Source: Hermatobates lingyangjiaoensis (taxonomy: Eukaryota; Arthropoda; Insecta; Hemiptera; Hermatobatidae). Taken from it: 64,000 nt of DNA. The stretch lies in the NCBI GenBank assembly GCA_026182355.1, contig JAPFBL010000572.1, forward strand, positions 124,001-188,000, written 5' to 3'. The position numbers were made by a program, and so were the translations under genes. Positions 1 to 11,764 of the stretch are shown here, piece after piece; within the stretch, counting starts at the first letter, position 1, and every line of letters starts with the position of its first letter. The notes under the pieces were generated by a model. It was not told the origin of the DNA and did not search any database. It was given only the letters and a program-made list of their open reading frames with translations.

Positions 1-251
1 TTAGGTCAAGGCTTTAATACTTTTACATCCCTTTAGAAGGACAACTGAACGTTAAAATTGCCATGAACTCTGAAAAACTGAGTAGATTGGGGTATCTAAG
101 ATATGTGTCATACAATCAAATATCCTTTATAACCAATATCATCAGATTTTGCTACTTGATCCAGTACATGCTTCTCATATAGTATCTGTGCACAGTAGAA
201 ATTAAAAACAGCAATATAGTAGTCACCAGTAAAAACTAGAACAATTGACGA
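1..251. other. Unannotated left flank
   Basis: AT-rich sequence with no open frame or repeat that I recognise. It is the left flank of the inverted Penelope-like fragment that follows. Confidence 0.5.
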
Positions 252-467
252 TCACTCTACACAAAGTAATTTTACACTTGCTCCAAGTTTTTTAAGGCTT
301 TCCTTTAATAATTCCAGCATTACAATATTAGCAAGTATCGGAGAGACCGGAGATCCCATCGGTAAACCATATTTTTGTTTGTAAACAACTTCATCGAATG
401 TAAAATATCTTGCTTCACAAATAATTTCTAATATAGATATAAAAACTTCCTTTGACATGCTGTCAAG
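252..467 (-). pseudogene. Inverted 5' piece of a Penelope-like element reverse transcriptase
   Basis: Reads on the minus strand as a PLE reverse-transcriptase core: FTFDEVVYKQKYGLPMGSPV followed by SPILANIVMLE, the conserved G-x-MGSP-x-SP-x2-A block that lies just before the catalytic YxDD motif. The frame runs to ESLKKLGASVK at about 300-268 and then leaves homology into flanking DNA. The same 11 residues are encoded on the plus strand at 468-500. This piece is therefore the missing upstream part of the plus-strand ORF at 468-1439, turned around and joined head to head with a short overlap. By itself it is a non-functional fragment. Family assignment rests on the MGSP block and on the neighbouring GIY-YIG domain. 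Confidence 0.85.
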
Positions 468-1439
468 GAAAGCCTTAAAAAACTTGGAGCAAGTGTAAAA
501 TTTCTAAAATTATATGTAGATGATTTGTTCTTAATAATTAAAAAAGGAGAAGAACAGCATGTTTTAAATACGTTCAATTTATTTCATCCTCGTTTAAGAT
601 TCACATGTGAAGAAGAAAAAGATGGGAGTATTTCGTTTTTGGATATGAAAATTATACGAGGGAATAACGGAAATATACTAACAGATTGGTATAGTAAACC
701 AACCAATTCAGGGAGAATATTGAATTATTATTCATCACATGCTGTAAGTCAAAAATTGAATTGTGTAAAAAACTTAATAAAAAAGGTGATAGATATTAGC
801 AGCCCGTGTTTTTTAAAGGAAAATAAGAAAAAGGTGAAATTCCTGTTGGAAAAAAACTCTTACCCAGGAAATCTAATAGAACGCATTTGGAGAAAGTATT
901 TAAGAGAACAGACGGAACACATGGAAAGAACTACTGATAACCATCAAATGATGAATAAAAGATATTTCAAATTCCCATTTATTGAAGGGCTATCACAAAA
1001 TATTCAAAAACTGTTAAAAAGGAACTTACCAGAAATCAATTTAGCATATTATAATAAACAAAAAGTAAAATTATTATTTTCTAATTTAAAAGACAAGATA
1101 CCAAAAGATTTAGAAAGTAATATTATTTATTCTATAAAATGTATAGAATGTAATAAGAAGTATTTTGGTGAAACCAGTAGATTGTTAAAAGAAAGGATAT
1201 ATCAACATAAATACTCTGTTAGAACAAAAAAGATTAATGCCACAGCATTAGCATATCATTCAATAAATGAAGGACATACATTTGACTTTGATGGAACAAC
1301 CGTTATGAGTAAAGAACAGGACGAACATAGAAGAAGAACCCTTGAAATGCTATTCATTAAAAAAGATCAAAATTGTATTAATCATAGAAACGATATAGCG
1401 AATTTAAATAGTGTTTATTCTAGTATTTTGAATACCTAA
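468..1439 (+). pseudogene. 5'-truncated Penelope-like element ORF: RT palm (YVDD) plus GIY-YIG endonuclease
   Basis: Open frame of about 323 codons from 468 to the TAA at 1437-1439, with no internal stop. In order: ESLKKLGASVK, then the RT catalytic motif LYVDDLFLI (YVDD codons at 513-524), a palm/thumb region with SISFLDMKI and the WYSKPT block, a lysine-rich linker, and a C-terminal GIY-YIG endonuclease in which IIYSIKC and KKYFGET stand for the GIY and YIG segments, followed by LKERIYQH with the conserved arginine. RT plus C-terminal GIY-YIG is the diagnostic layout of Penelope-like retroelements. The N-terminal half of RT is missing here but lies inverted immediately upstream. The 3' untranslated region, a ribozyme-like motif and a (TA)n tract follow. 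The intact frame suggests a fairly young insertion, but the copy cannot encode a full enzyme. Confidence 0.92.
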
Positions 1440-1893
1440 CAGATTTAGTGAAATTTTGTTCAATAGTTACCTGCTTATCAGCTGTACAGAGTCGGTTATT
1501 AACGGTTTTCATTGAATAGTTTAAGAGTCATTACTAGTTCAGAAATGAAAATGTAATAGTTCCTTCAATTGCCAATACTCCTACTTATGTAAGTACATTG
1601 TAAAAAAAAAAAACTTTGTTTTTATAGTTAGACTCCATCTTTTTCTCTTTTTTATTATTCTGTCATTGTTATCCTAATACTCAAGATTGTATTTAATTTT
1701 CATAGTGTACTTCTTTTGTTTGTGTTTTAAAAATGTACGTATTAAAATTCTTGTTTTTCCTCTGTTTGTAGGCCTATGAAAAAGATTTTGAATAAAATCG
1801 AAACGTCGGCAATGAGAGTTTGAATTAAAAAGTGGAAGAAACTGACCGCATCCCGATCAATCATTTTTTAGTTGTATATATATATATATATAT
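1440..1893 (+). mobile_element. PLE 3' untranslated region with degenerate hammerhead-like motif and (TA)n tail (family G)
   Basis: AT-rich 3' region of the element above. At 1774-1804 it carries CTATGAA, a hairpin (GATTTT at 1784-1789 paired with AAAATC at 1794-1799), then GAAAC and GTCGGCAATGAGAG. This is the same end motif as the family G copies at 6.2, 42.7, 53.8 and 54.4 kb, where the hammerhead CUGANGA core has drifted to CTATGAA. The element stops at a (TA)n tract at 1875-1892, as almost every PLE copy in this window does. Confidence 0.75.
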
Positions 1894-4800
1894 GACCAAT
1901 TAGATGAAGCGATTCTTCGAACCGAATAAACTAGAATTTTCAAAAGAACACATAGAAAAGAAATATAAAATTATATAAATTTCGTATTGTTAATGAAATG
2001 AACGAAAAGTATCCCCGAGTAAATATGATTAAAATTAAATAAATATATAATAACCGTATATAATTTATAAAAATAATAATTTATAATTTAATACTATATA
2101 ATATTATTATATTATAATTATTATTATTATAGTAATGTTATAATTATAATGTTATAAAGGTATTATAATTATGTAATTTATTTATAATAAATATAAATAT
2201 ATAAGAATAAATAAATAACTGCTTAATCGATAATATAATTTTAAACTCAAGTTAACTAAAAAGTTTAGAGAGTACTGCTACCACAAAAATACTATTGGTG
2301 TAATATGGTGTATAAAAATTACTATATTAATAATATCAAGTAAAAATATTGATGAAGATAAAGTGTAAATGTTTGTGAAATGTTTGAACGTATAATAAAG
2401 AAATTGAGCTAAAACCTTGAGGAAATACCTTTTTAACAATCGGTATTATTAAGAAAAGTTAAAAGTTTTAAACTGGGTTTAGAAATGAGTTAAATGGTAA
2501 TGGTTGTGATTTAATGGAGGTTGGTTTTAGAAGTGTTAGGACTTAATAAGTGAAAATATGGAATAGGTGGCGAGGGAGGAGAAGAAAGTAGTCTGGAGAG
2601 GATTATAAGGAAGTAATGGAGGTAGAAGAGGCGATTTGAGGTCGGCTATTTTCTTGTAGAGGGGTTCATTATGACGAAGTAGATGATTATGAGACAAAAC
2701 ATAAGCGACGAAGCGGCAACAATGATGCCTCCCTTTGGCCTGACCTTTTGTTTGTGTAGTGGCGTCTGCCTCAAAACAATGGACTCCCTGTTGCCGAGTT
2801 CCCACTTTCTCTATTCCACTAAAAGTCACCATCTATTACCTTTACCCGTCGCCAACCTAATCCACTAGCATCATAACTTCAACTTACTTCAAACTTAATA
2901 CATTTTAATAATATTTTAATTACAGGTTACACTTAACTAACTTCGCAACTATGCAAACTTCTTTATTATGTAGTACAGTATAAAATACTCGGGCCTGAGA
3001 ACAAATGGTGTATTTTAAAATATTTATCCTTACCATGCAAATGGTTTGAGTTATAATTGGTATCTTATCTGATTTACCTATAAAATAGCTAAAAAAAATT
3101 TTTACAAAATAACCAATTAACAGTTATTATATTTCAAATAAAAATAATATTTTTTTTTAAATACTTCGTTTGGTTAGATATTTGAGGTAAATAATTTTAG
3201 ATACTTTAAAGAACGAGCTCTAAGTGTGAAATTTGCTTGGAAACAGATTTCAATATCATTAGTGGGCTTATTTTATGAATAGGCAAACTTTACACTGATT
3301 AGCATAAAGTACAATATTTCAAAAGGAATTGGGTGGAATGAATTCATTTAATATCCCAAGGCATAGGGCAATGGTAAATGTTTGATGGGGGATTTCAGTT
3401 TAAGTTTGAGACAAGTGAAGCAGGCTGAGAAAGTGAGATGAGAAGAAGCTGGTTGTTTGAAGAAGTGAGTGAGAGCATAAGGTAAATAATTACTACTTTG
3501 AAGAGAGGGGCGTGACGGAGTCAAAAGGGACATTTGTGCTGGGGCACCTGAAAAGGGCGCTCAATTCACGCAGAATCCTTACTTGCAACAAGATTACTAT
3601 TCAAATTTACAATTTTGCTGCAAAGTACCAACAACTTTAACTCTTAATAACTCAAAAAAAGTTAATTTTTTTATACATTTTTATTGAAATCATGACACAG
3701 AGATAGTAATTTTAAATACAGTTCTATATCACATCCATATAACAGACTAATTTATTACGTTTTGCTGTTGGACTAATTTGGCCGCTATGTTAAAAAAACA
3801 TGGAAGAGCTTCTGAAGTAGCTCTCATTTGGTTGTTGGATCCTAGAAATCCCCCAGTTCTAAGATTCGCTAGCCATAATCCAAGCTGAAACGCCCTTTCT
3901 AGGGATGGAACCAGCGTTTCCACTCTGCTGCTGGGGTTAGACATTTAGTAAATGTTTGGCTACAGCAGAGGTTAAAGAGGAGTTGGCTGAACTGAACAGA
4001 CAAGCCAAACGGTCTATTCAGAGCCCAATTGTGAAAAATAGACATTTTCTTATTTTCTTCTAGGGCTCGGTAGGAATAGGCTGAGAAACTTATAGAAGTT
4101 CTCACTGGATACTATAGATTTAGAAGACATTTAAACATTATGGGCTTAGAGAGCAGTGCTGTGTGTCAGAAGTTCTTTAGAAGAGGAGGAAACATCTGTC
4201 CACTATGTGGCTGACTATCCTGAATTTAGCCTAATCAGGTTAAATGTGTATGGAACAAGCACTAGTAGGAAAGATAAACTGTAGGGACTTGAGTGGTAAA
4301 ATCTCCTGATATTTATGGAGAGATCAGGTAGATTTTCCACAGGGTAGTTTGTACCTGAGGTACAAAGAAAGGGTCTATCTAGTGGTCTACTTGACAGACC
4401 TTTAGTCCCACACCCTTAATATTATTATTATACCCCAGTTCTAAAAAAAAATCGGCAACAGAATTACGGGACCTCAGAAAATTGTAATTCTCGTAAAATC
4501 TGGAAACATATCTTTTATTTTTTTTCCTATTCTTTAATAACTGTTATTATTAATTAAAATAATGCTTAGTATTCAATAGTTAAAGTAAATGATGAATTTA
4601 AATAACTATTTTATGTTTCATGAAAGTCAGCCGAGCAGAAAATGCGCATATTGTGTGTTCAATGTTTGTTTATATAAAGTTGAACAACCTTAATAATGTG
4701 TTTGTATAGCTGAAGACAAGCAAAAGCTCAACGTTGGGGCATCTAATTCGAAAGGAGTTTGGAATAACGTTTCCTTGCTTCATGTACGCCTATTTGCTCG

Positions 4801-5584
4801 GAAAATGATTCTCTACTTGTCCTTTCTAATCTGTTAAAGTTTTAAAAGAAACTGTAGAATAAATTGAATTTTCCATTATTTATATGTAACAAATGTATTA
4901 TATAATAGTAAATTTGCAATTAATAAAAAATGTTTAAATAAAAACAAATTACGGTATAAACAGAGTTCGAAAGACAAAGGATAATTCAAAATTACCTTGC
5001 AATCGATATACCTGTCTTCTTGAGGAGCTCTATATTCAAGATGGAAGACAACAGTCGAATTTATTTTGTTTAATAGACTTTATAAGAAGTTATATAGATT
5101 TCAGCATTCATGTAGCTATATTTAGGCTATTTATATGTTACGATACTTATAACGCAAACTAAATAGGACAATGGCGAACTTTATAAACTTTCTTAATGTT
5201 GATTAATACTCACTAGTGCATTTTCACCTTATTAGCAACACTGAAATAAATCTATTTGTTAAAATTATTTTCATTCAATAGTCTTTTCGTTTTATATATT
5301 TTTATAAGCACAGAAAAATAACATTTCCAATATTCTGAGAAGAATGAGGATTAGACGACAAAATACACTGATAAGATATAATATTAACAAAGACAAACAT
5401 AAGGAACAACATATACGAAGATAGAAAAGAGTATAGAATCTTGAATATGGATGCTTATATAGACATCCTTAGTGGGTGTGATTTCTGATTGGTACAATGG
5501 AATTACCTTATTGGTCAGTCAGAGTACAGGTTTCAGTTTTCGTTCTTGTTCCACTTCATGCTAGGCTCTATGTTCCTGTTTGTT
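1894..5584. other. AT-rich intergenic stretch with decayed repeats
   Basis: No gene is supported. 1905-1985 resembles a decayed PLE end: CTAGAATTTTCAAAA and the following ACACATAG are the complement of sequence at 40149-40170. 2000-2230 is nearly pure A/T. Blocks at 2520-2880, 3340-3560 and 3740-4130 are somewhat richer in G+C and open for 60-100 codons in places, but show no motif, splice pattern or codon bias that I can read. At 4708-4740 CTGAAGACAAGC…CAACGTTGG looks like an eroded PLE hammerhead end. Confidence 0.4.
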
Positions 5585-5760
5585 GGAATGACGAACATTT
5601 CTTTCACCAGTATATATATACATATATATGATCAAATCACAATATGAAATGGGGAAAAAAAAGATTGAGGGTTGGGTTTCTGACTCTGACGAAGACGCTT
5701 ATTACGGTTGAAAGATCTTAGTCTTCTTTTATCCCATTTCATATTGTGGTTTGATCATAG
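5585..5760. mobile_element. PLE family A short head-to-head pair
   Basis: Inverted arms at about 5628-5655 and 5729-5757 carry the family A end (ATGATCAAATCACAATATG and complement). Between them on the plus strand sits the family A ribozyme-like core, CTGACGA at 5686-5692 with GAAA at 5710-5713. The stem II half GACG has lost one C compared with other copies. An imperfect (TA)n lies on the left at 5610-5628. Confidence 0.65.
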
Positions 5761-6292
5761 ATTGTTATTTCGCGTGGTTATGTCTATATACAAACAAAGT
5801 AAAACTTTTATCAGAATTAGGTTACTTCTTGAAGTTCAAACAAACTCTAATTCCATCCTTTCTGTTTTTATTTAAAACGTTTGTCATAGGCAGAGTATAC
5901 AATTTTGAAACAGAAATACTTATATACTACATCAATATTTTTTTAAAAAAAAAATCACTTTGTGGATTTCAGCAATATCACTCTAGGTTTAAATAAACAC
6001 ATAACACTGCGTGACGTGTTTATTCAACTAAACTTTTAAACTGAATAAACACAGTGTCACGTGTTTAATCAAACTAAACAGTTGTTGCTGATATTTTCAA
6101 AGTGCTTACTTTTTAAAAAATATCTACAATGTAGTATATAAGTTTTTCTGTTACAAAATGTTATACTTCTGCCTGTGAAAAAATTTTAAATAAAAACTGA
6201 AACATTGGCAATGAGAGATTACTTTAAAACTAAAGAGCTGACCGAGTCATGATAAAAATTTTATTTTGTTTCTACTTCACGGTCCATACTTT

Positions 6293-6325
<33 letters not shown>
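5761..6325. mobile_element. PLE family G head-to-head inverted pair
   Basis: The minus-sense left arm (about 5795-5990) and plus-sense right arm (about 6060-6275) share complementary blocks. ACGTTTGTCATAGGCAGAGT near 5878 mirrors CTTCTGCCTGTGAAAAA near 6168, and TTCTGTTTTTATTTAAAAC mirrors ATTTTAAATAAAAACTG. The centre (5995-6065) holds two short inverted blocks containing AATAAACAC and CACGTGTTTA. The right copy ends in TGAAACATTGGCAATGAGAG, then GACCGAGTCATG, then (TA)n at 6297-6325. The open frame at 5751-5996 is a chance frame through this repeat. Confidence 0.7.
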
Positions 6326-6328
<3 letters not shown>

Positions 6329-6587
6329 ATTTCACATAAACACCTGAAATAACAATAAATGATCAAACCACAATAATAAAATGGGAAAACAAGACTAAGA
6401 TCTTTCAACCGTAACAAGCGGTCTTTGTCAGAGTCAAAAACTCAACTGAGAAACCCAAAAAACTCAGTTGGATTTTTGACTCTGGCGAGGCCGCTTGTTA
6501 CGGTTGAAAGATCTTAGTCTTGTTTTTCCATTTCTTATTGTGGTTTGATCATTGATATATATATCAATATATAATATATATATATTT

Positions 6588-6629
<42 letters not shown>

Positions 6630-6640
6630 CAAATAAAGGA
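6326..6640. mobile_element. PLE family A head-to-head pair between (TA)n tracts
   Basis: Left arm in minus sense (6326-6450), right arm in plus sense (6455-6555). Core motifs: minus at 6403-6431 (the CUGANGA equivalent is degraded to CTGACAA) and plus at 6482-6509 (CTGGCGA then GAAAG). Both ribozyme cores carry single changes. Bounded by (TA)n at 6297-6325 and by a compound (TA)n at about 6555-6628. Confidence 0.75.
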
Positions 6641-6850
6641 AAATTTTCACGAACTAAATAATCTGGATTCACGAAAAGAACACACATAAAAGAGATCTCA
6701 AGAACTCACTTCCATATTTCAACCTTAACGTCATAACGTAAAGGAATGAATCGCTCCCAGGACAGGCGACGTCTGAAGTCACATCATTCAAGAGACACTC
6801 AAATAGTGTAACCACCTTACGGAGGAGAGAAAGGCAAGACTAATAAATAT
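6641..6850 (-). mobile_element. Decayed single PLE end (C/D-like)
   Basis: Contains ACGAAAAGAACACACATAAAAG and, in minus sense, GTTAAGGTTGAAATATGGAAGTGAG, similar to the C/D family ends (GAAATATxG followed by GTGAGT) but with the CUGANGA half eroded. Single copy with no partner arm. Confidence 0.4.
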
Positions 6851-6859
6851 TAACACCAA

Positions 6860-7152
6860 AATAGAATTAATATTAATAAAACCATTAAACGTTTATTTAA
6901 AATTTTTCCTTTTATTAAATTTACCATGTAAATACGAAGGTGTAGGTATACACGAAGAAAGAGTATACGGATTTGTATCCTATTTTTGTAAAGCACATAT
7001 TTAAATAGTAAAAGATAATCACGAAATATAATTATTTAGTAATTTTAAATTATCTAATTATAACTGCATAATTTTCAATACTTTGAGATTATCTATAAGA
7101 AGATCTCTAGCCCTAGGTTCTTGCTAGAAATGACTATTTCATAAGACATTGC
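6860..7152 (+). repeat. Local direct duplication, copy 1
   Basis: About 290 bases that reappear in the same orientation at 8410-8695. Shared landmarks in order are TTTTCCTTTTATTAAATTTA, CCATGTAAATACGAA, GAAGAAAGAGTATACGGATT, GAGATTATCTATAAGAAGA and CATAAGACATT. The copies differ at scattered positions. Whether this is a dispersed repeat or a local duplication cannot be told from one window. Confidence 0.75.
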
Positions 7153-7464
7153 GTGCTACACACAGGTAAAGGAAAAAAATAGTATTTTTATGTAAGGTAA
7201 TGATATCATAGCCACATTTTTGTAACAAATCATAGTATTGGCAATACAGACCAATAATGTAGATCAAATCAACTATCAGTCTCTGGACAAAGCATTCATC
7301 ATTTTAAGAATTATTATATACAACAGGACTCCTTAATCATTGTTACAACCTGCGTTTTACTCCTTAATTACGTTTAACAAAATATTGTACTGATATGATT
7401 TTCTCATTAGTATATAAGGAGATACTTTATTTTAATACCATGTTTTACAGAAAACAGACCGTTA
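7153..7464. other. No recognisable feature
   Basis: AT-rich, no supported gene or repeat seen. Confidence 0.4.
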
Positions 7465-7735
7465 GGATAACATATCAAACGATTTCAAGAAAAGACACGT
7501 GGAAATAACATACAACTCACTTCAACATTTTGAACTCGTCACCATCTGGAGAAGGAGAAGAAGGAGAGTTCTGCTTGTTTTATAAACACCAACTCAGTGG
7601 TAGCAGCAACTGTCGCTGTCTTCCAGCCGTGGAGAATTTATCTTCTTCTCCTTCTGCTGTTGACAACGAGGTTGAGATATTGGAGTAAGTTGTGTGATGT
7701 TTCTACGTGTTCTTTTCTTATAATCATTTGATATA
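7465..7735. mobile_element. Decayed PLE head-to-head pair
   Basis: Arms at about 7466-7560 and 7645-7735 are imperfect complements: ATATCAAACGATT, then AAGACACGTGGAAAT and ACTCACTTCAACATTTTGAAC on the left; GACAACGAGGTTGAGATATTGG, then TTTCTACGTGTTCTTTTCTT and AATCATTTGATAT on the right. The arrangement and the ACTCACTT/ATATT context match family C/D, but the ribozyme core is eroded on both sides. The centre is GC-richer with GGAGAAGAAGG runs. Confidence 0.5.
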
Positions 7736-8409
7736 TTTAACACGATAAATACATTCCATTTGCTTTAATTCAAATAAGTGATAAGTATATTTATATGTGA
7801 TGCTATATTAAAAGGCGTATTCCAAATGTTACATTTCGGTTAAAATTATGTACATAATTGAATAATAAGTACTTTTTTTACATATTATCAATCACAATAA
7901 AAATAATCATGACTTAAATATATAAAGGACTACCTTATTAAAATTTCATGTTATTATAATTGTTTTAATTATTGTGCATTATTATTTTATCATAACTCAG
8001 AAAAGTTATTACACTATCTGCAAGTAAATCAACCTAACTCTTTAATATATGAACAGAGAAGAAACAACTTTGCAAGGAATTCAGATGTTAGCTTTACAGA
8101 ACTACATTATTAAGAAAAAAAAAGATTTTGACAAACTTTAGAATAATGCATTTTTAATGAAACTGAAATATCAGCCTCAATAAGGAAGTATTTTAAGGTT
8201 TTTAATTAATTACTTAGTACTCTGAGTGATAAATATTAAGGCATTTTAATATTCATTTCAATTAAAGGGAATTAATTAATAAATTATAAGGTTCAAGAAG
8301 GGAATTTATTAATAAAGAAAACTTCTACTTATTATCCTATATTTATGAATCGTTAAATGCGAATGTAAAATCACTTTGTTTATTAACTTATTTTAGAATT
8401 AAATATAAT
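7736..8409. other. No recognisable feature
   Basis: Very AT-rich intergenic sequence without a gene, hairpin or named repeat that I can support. Confidence 0.4.
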
Positions 8410-8695
8410 TTTCTTTAAATATTAATAAAAACATTAAAAGTTTTCCTTTTATTAAATTTACCATGTAAATACGAATGCGTGGGTATACATGAAGAAAGAG
8501 TATACGGATTTGTATCCTATTTTTGTAAAGCACGCATTTAAATATTAAAAGATAATCACGAAACATAATTAGTTAGCAATTATAAATTATCCAATCATAA
8601 TTGCATAATTTTTAATACTTTGAGATTATCTATAAGAAGACCACTTGCCCTAGTTTCTTGTCAGAAAGGACTATTTCATAAGACATTACGTGCTT
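8410..8695 (+). repeat. Local direct duplication, copy 2
   Basis: Same-strand partner of 6860-7152, with all five landmarks in the same order and small indels. It ends just before the minisatellite, so the repeat boundary and the minisatellite start may be connected. Confidence 0.75.
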
Positions 8696-8704
8696 CAAGT
8701 TTGC

Positions 8705-9105
8705 AGTATATGTTATTAAAACATAAACACTTCTATTCCTCATAAATCATCATCTCTGTTTGACTAGTTTTTGAACTTACAAACATAACCAAACTTACAA
8801 ACTTTCCCTAAACCTGAACATAGAAACGTATCACAAAACTTACAAACTTACCCGAAACCTGAACATACAAACGTATCACAAAACTTACAAACTTACCATA
8901 AACCTGAACATACAAACGTATCACAAGACTTACAAACTTACCCGAAACCTGAACGTACAAACGTATCACAAGTGTTACTAGATATGTTATTACAACATAA
9001 ACCTCTTCCTCATAAAGTATCATCTATTTGATTAATTTTTGAACTTACAAACATAACTAAACTTACAAACCTACCCTAAACCTGAACATACAAACGTATC
9101 ATCAT
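8705..9105. repeat. Minisatellite, ~46-bp unit, within a larger duplication
   Basis: The unit contains ACTTACAAACTTACC, AAACCTGAACATAC and AAACGTATCAC. Successive copies of the AAACGTATCAC landmark fall near 8823, 8868, 8914 and 8960, a period of 45-46 bases, and a fifth unit sits at 9060-9105. A larger block (ATGTTATTAxAACATAAACxxTT through CATAACxAAACTTACAAAC) occurs at about 8707-8810 and again at 8984-9070, so the array also shows a higher-order duplication. The open frame at 8808-9023 is the translation of this array, not a gene. Confidence 0.85.
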
Positions 9106-11149
9106 ACAAGCATGACTTCATTCTCTCCCAGGCGACATTCCTTAAACAAACCAAATGTCTTTTGCAATTTTTGCGGGGAAAATACGTTGAAATACATATT
9201 TATTGCAAATATTTGGAATACTTATTGAATATTTGTCTTAAAGTTAAATAAAAATATTGTTTCTTTGATTTGGCTGTCTTTTTTGAAGCCATCGCTTTCC
9301 TAGAGAAAGGGGTATTGCATAGCAGGAGAACTAGACATAACACAGAAAAAGCAACAGCATTTCTGCAATTAGCACCCTTGAATTAGATAAAAGCAATTAA
9401 AATATTTAGGCATCATGACAATTTTTTTGCCCGTGTTATCATATAGTAACATCAAATAAATTTATAAAAGAAACAAATCCTAACAGGGCCACAAGTGTGG
9501 GAAGCATTAATATTACACCATTCTATTCTCATCTTTAAATTAATTTAAAGAGATATTATTTTGGTTATCAGGTTTTCGTTATAGAAGGAACAATCTGCAG
9601 TTTACAAGCGTATCAGATTTTAGATTACCTATGCCCACTACGCAGTTTATACTAAACTACAGAATTATATACCTGTACCAGTCGATTACACTGCTCAATA
9701 CATTTTTTGGTGATCAAAGTTTCTCGGATGAATTGGATTAATTTGGGGGTGTCTATTCCAAAAATAATACTATTTTTTTCTCAATGGATCAATTTATTGA
9801 GATTCTTGCTATTTCATACTTTTTTTACCTTAAAATTAGACGTATTTCTAAATATACATTCTTACGTCATAATTACAATTGTAAGTGGTTAGATTAAATC
9901 GTTTTGTTCAAAAATGTAGAAATAAATAAACTGATTAGAAATATCGAAGGCATACTTGTATGTAACAAATAATTCTCATCAATATTTCCTAAAAATATGA
10001 TGTTATTTATTCTCGCTAATTGAGCACTAGTGTATTCTAGTTAAGACCATACTAATTGAGTAAATTTGGTATTTATACGTGGTATGATATACAGAAAAGT
10101 TTGGGAAACACTGATGCAACCGATCAATTTCTATGAAAGAAACAGGAGCACTTGATGTAGTTCTCAGTTTTATGGAGTTAAAGTTTGAAAGAAAAAAACA
10201 CTACTGTTTCATCATGCATAATGTAAATGCAAGATCGAATGACACCTTGTTGTGAAACTTGGAAAAATTATCATAAATTAATGATAATATGCACTTATTA
10301 TGAACTTAACACACACATTAGTTTCAACCCAACCCTCTCAAGCATAAAGCGCTATAGTTTTACAACAGTCATTTTATATTTTAAATTACTACCACTTGAA
10401 GTACCAGTATAAAACTCATAGGAATTAACAGCTACATAAATAGGTAATATGTGTTTGAATATTCAGCAAGATTTGTCAAAAAAATATTAATTAAATATAT
10501 ATTTGTAATCATGTAGAATAAGGAAGATCTTACTATATTTTTTTTTTTACTTTTGCCTCTGTTTAAGAAGTTTATTATATGAATATGAGCAATAAATTAA
10601 ACATTAAAAATGCCTGTCCACTAATTTTGCGTGGACCTTGTTGTGCATTGATAGCTGACCCTTCATTCATGAAATGTCCGTTAGGACAATAAACTCGTTA
10701 ACACAAAGAAAAGAACACAGAAAAATAGAATAACAGAGTTTCAGTATAAAAAAAATTCAAAATATGACTAAGATTTGCTGTTTAAAATGGAACATCACTG
10801 TAGTTTTAAAAATCATCACAAAATAAATTCACGGAAGAAATTTATGTTGTCCTGCTCAAAAGTTATTAAAAAATTTAGTTCTATAACTGTTTGTAAAAAA
10901 ATATAGCCATTGGAAGAAGAAGCTAAGAAATGACATTAACTGCTAAGGTTTTTAAGAAATGAACTGTATCACTGATTGTAAACTGGTTATTAACAATTTA
11001 AAGTTTGCTTGGACAAAATAGAACTAATAGGGCTACTTATAACCAGTTGAAGTTGAAGAAGTACCATATTTTCTTTTATATAATAATAACTGGTCCAACG
11101 TTTTTCAGTAAAACAACTAAATTATAACATAGTGCAATCAGTTATTATG
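9106..11149. other. Intergenic stretch, no supported gene
   Basis: AT-rich with short open frames near 9707-9892 and 10227-10412 that carry no motif or splice context. No hairpin pair or microsatellite of note. Confidence 0.4.
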
Positions 11150-11292
11150 TAGTATTTACTCATTGTAGGGTAAAAAGCTAAATAAATTATCTCCACATAT
11201 AAATTATGTGTCTCCTAACCTAAGAAAAGGTCTCCTCATATGTGGAGACCATTTCTTAATCTTTTTACCCTACAACAACTAAATTTCCCTAA
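11150..11292. mobile_element. Decayed PLE family F pair
   Basis: An inverted pair in which TAGTATTTACTCATTGTAGG plus GTAAAAAGC and the later CTTTTTACCCTACAAC are complements. It also contains CTCCACATATAAATT against CTCATATGTGGAGAC. It has the same outer sequence as the better family F copies at 28.9 and 48.9 kb, but the ribozyme core is lost. Confidence 0.5.
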
Positions 11293-11764
11293 AATGTCAT
11301 TTTCCTATTTAACCTGATATAATAATGATTGATACAATTAGAAATGACTAATAAATCATCTGTGTTTTTAAATATCAAATTCCAACTTTTTGTGGTAAAT
11401 ACAAAAGATGTTTTCGCTTCCAAAAGCTCGGGTATTTCTATTCATTCCTCGGACAGATAAGTCTAAATGAGATTTAGAGCTTTATGCCGATTCTTCCTCC
11501 TCTTCCATTACTTCAAGCTGTCCTGAGCTATCTTAGGGTCAAAATAGTGAGCTCGCTAGGTAATCAAAATCAAACAACTGTAGATTATATGCATATTTTT
11601 TTCTACTTATTTCGAAATAACCCATAAAGTATTTACAAGTATCAAAATATATAACAGATAAAATGCATTTCAAAGATATAACAGATGACATAGAAATAGT
11701 ATACTTACAGGAAGTAGAGACAAAAAGTCAGTTCAAACAAAAAAATGTTTCTTAATGTGGTAAT
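11293..11764. other. No recognisable feature
   Basis: Intergenic, no gene or repeat supported. Confidence 0.35.

Noticed and set aside
2536..4105. Several 61-98 codon frames in the 2.5-4.1 kb interval
   Set aside because: No domains, overlapping on opposite strands, no splice context. Slightly higher G+C alone explains the open frames.
8808..9023. 71-codon repetitive protein on the minus strand
   Set aside because: It is the 46-bp minisatellite read in one of several open frames.
8705..9105. CRISPR-like array
   Set aside because: Units are contiguous without unique spacers, and the genome is eukaryotic.
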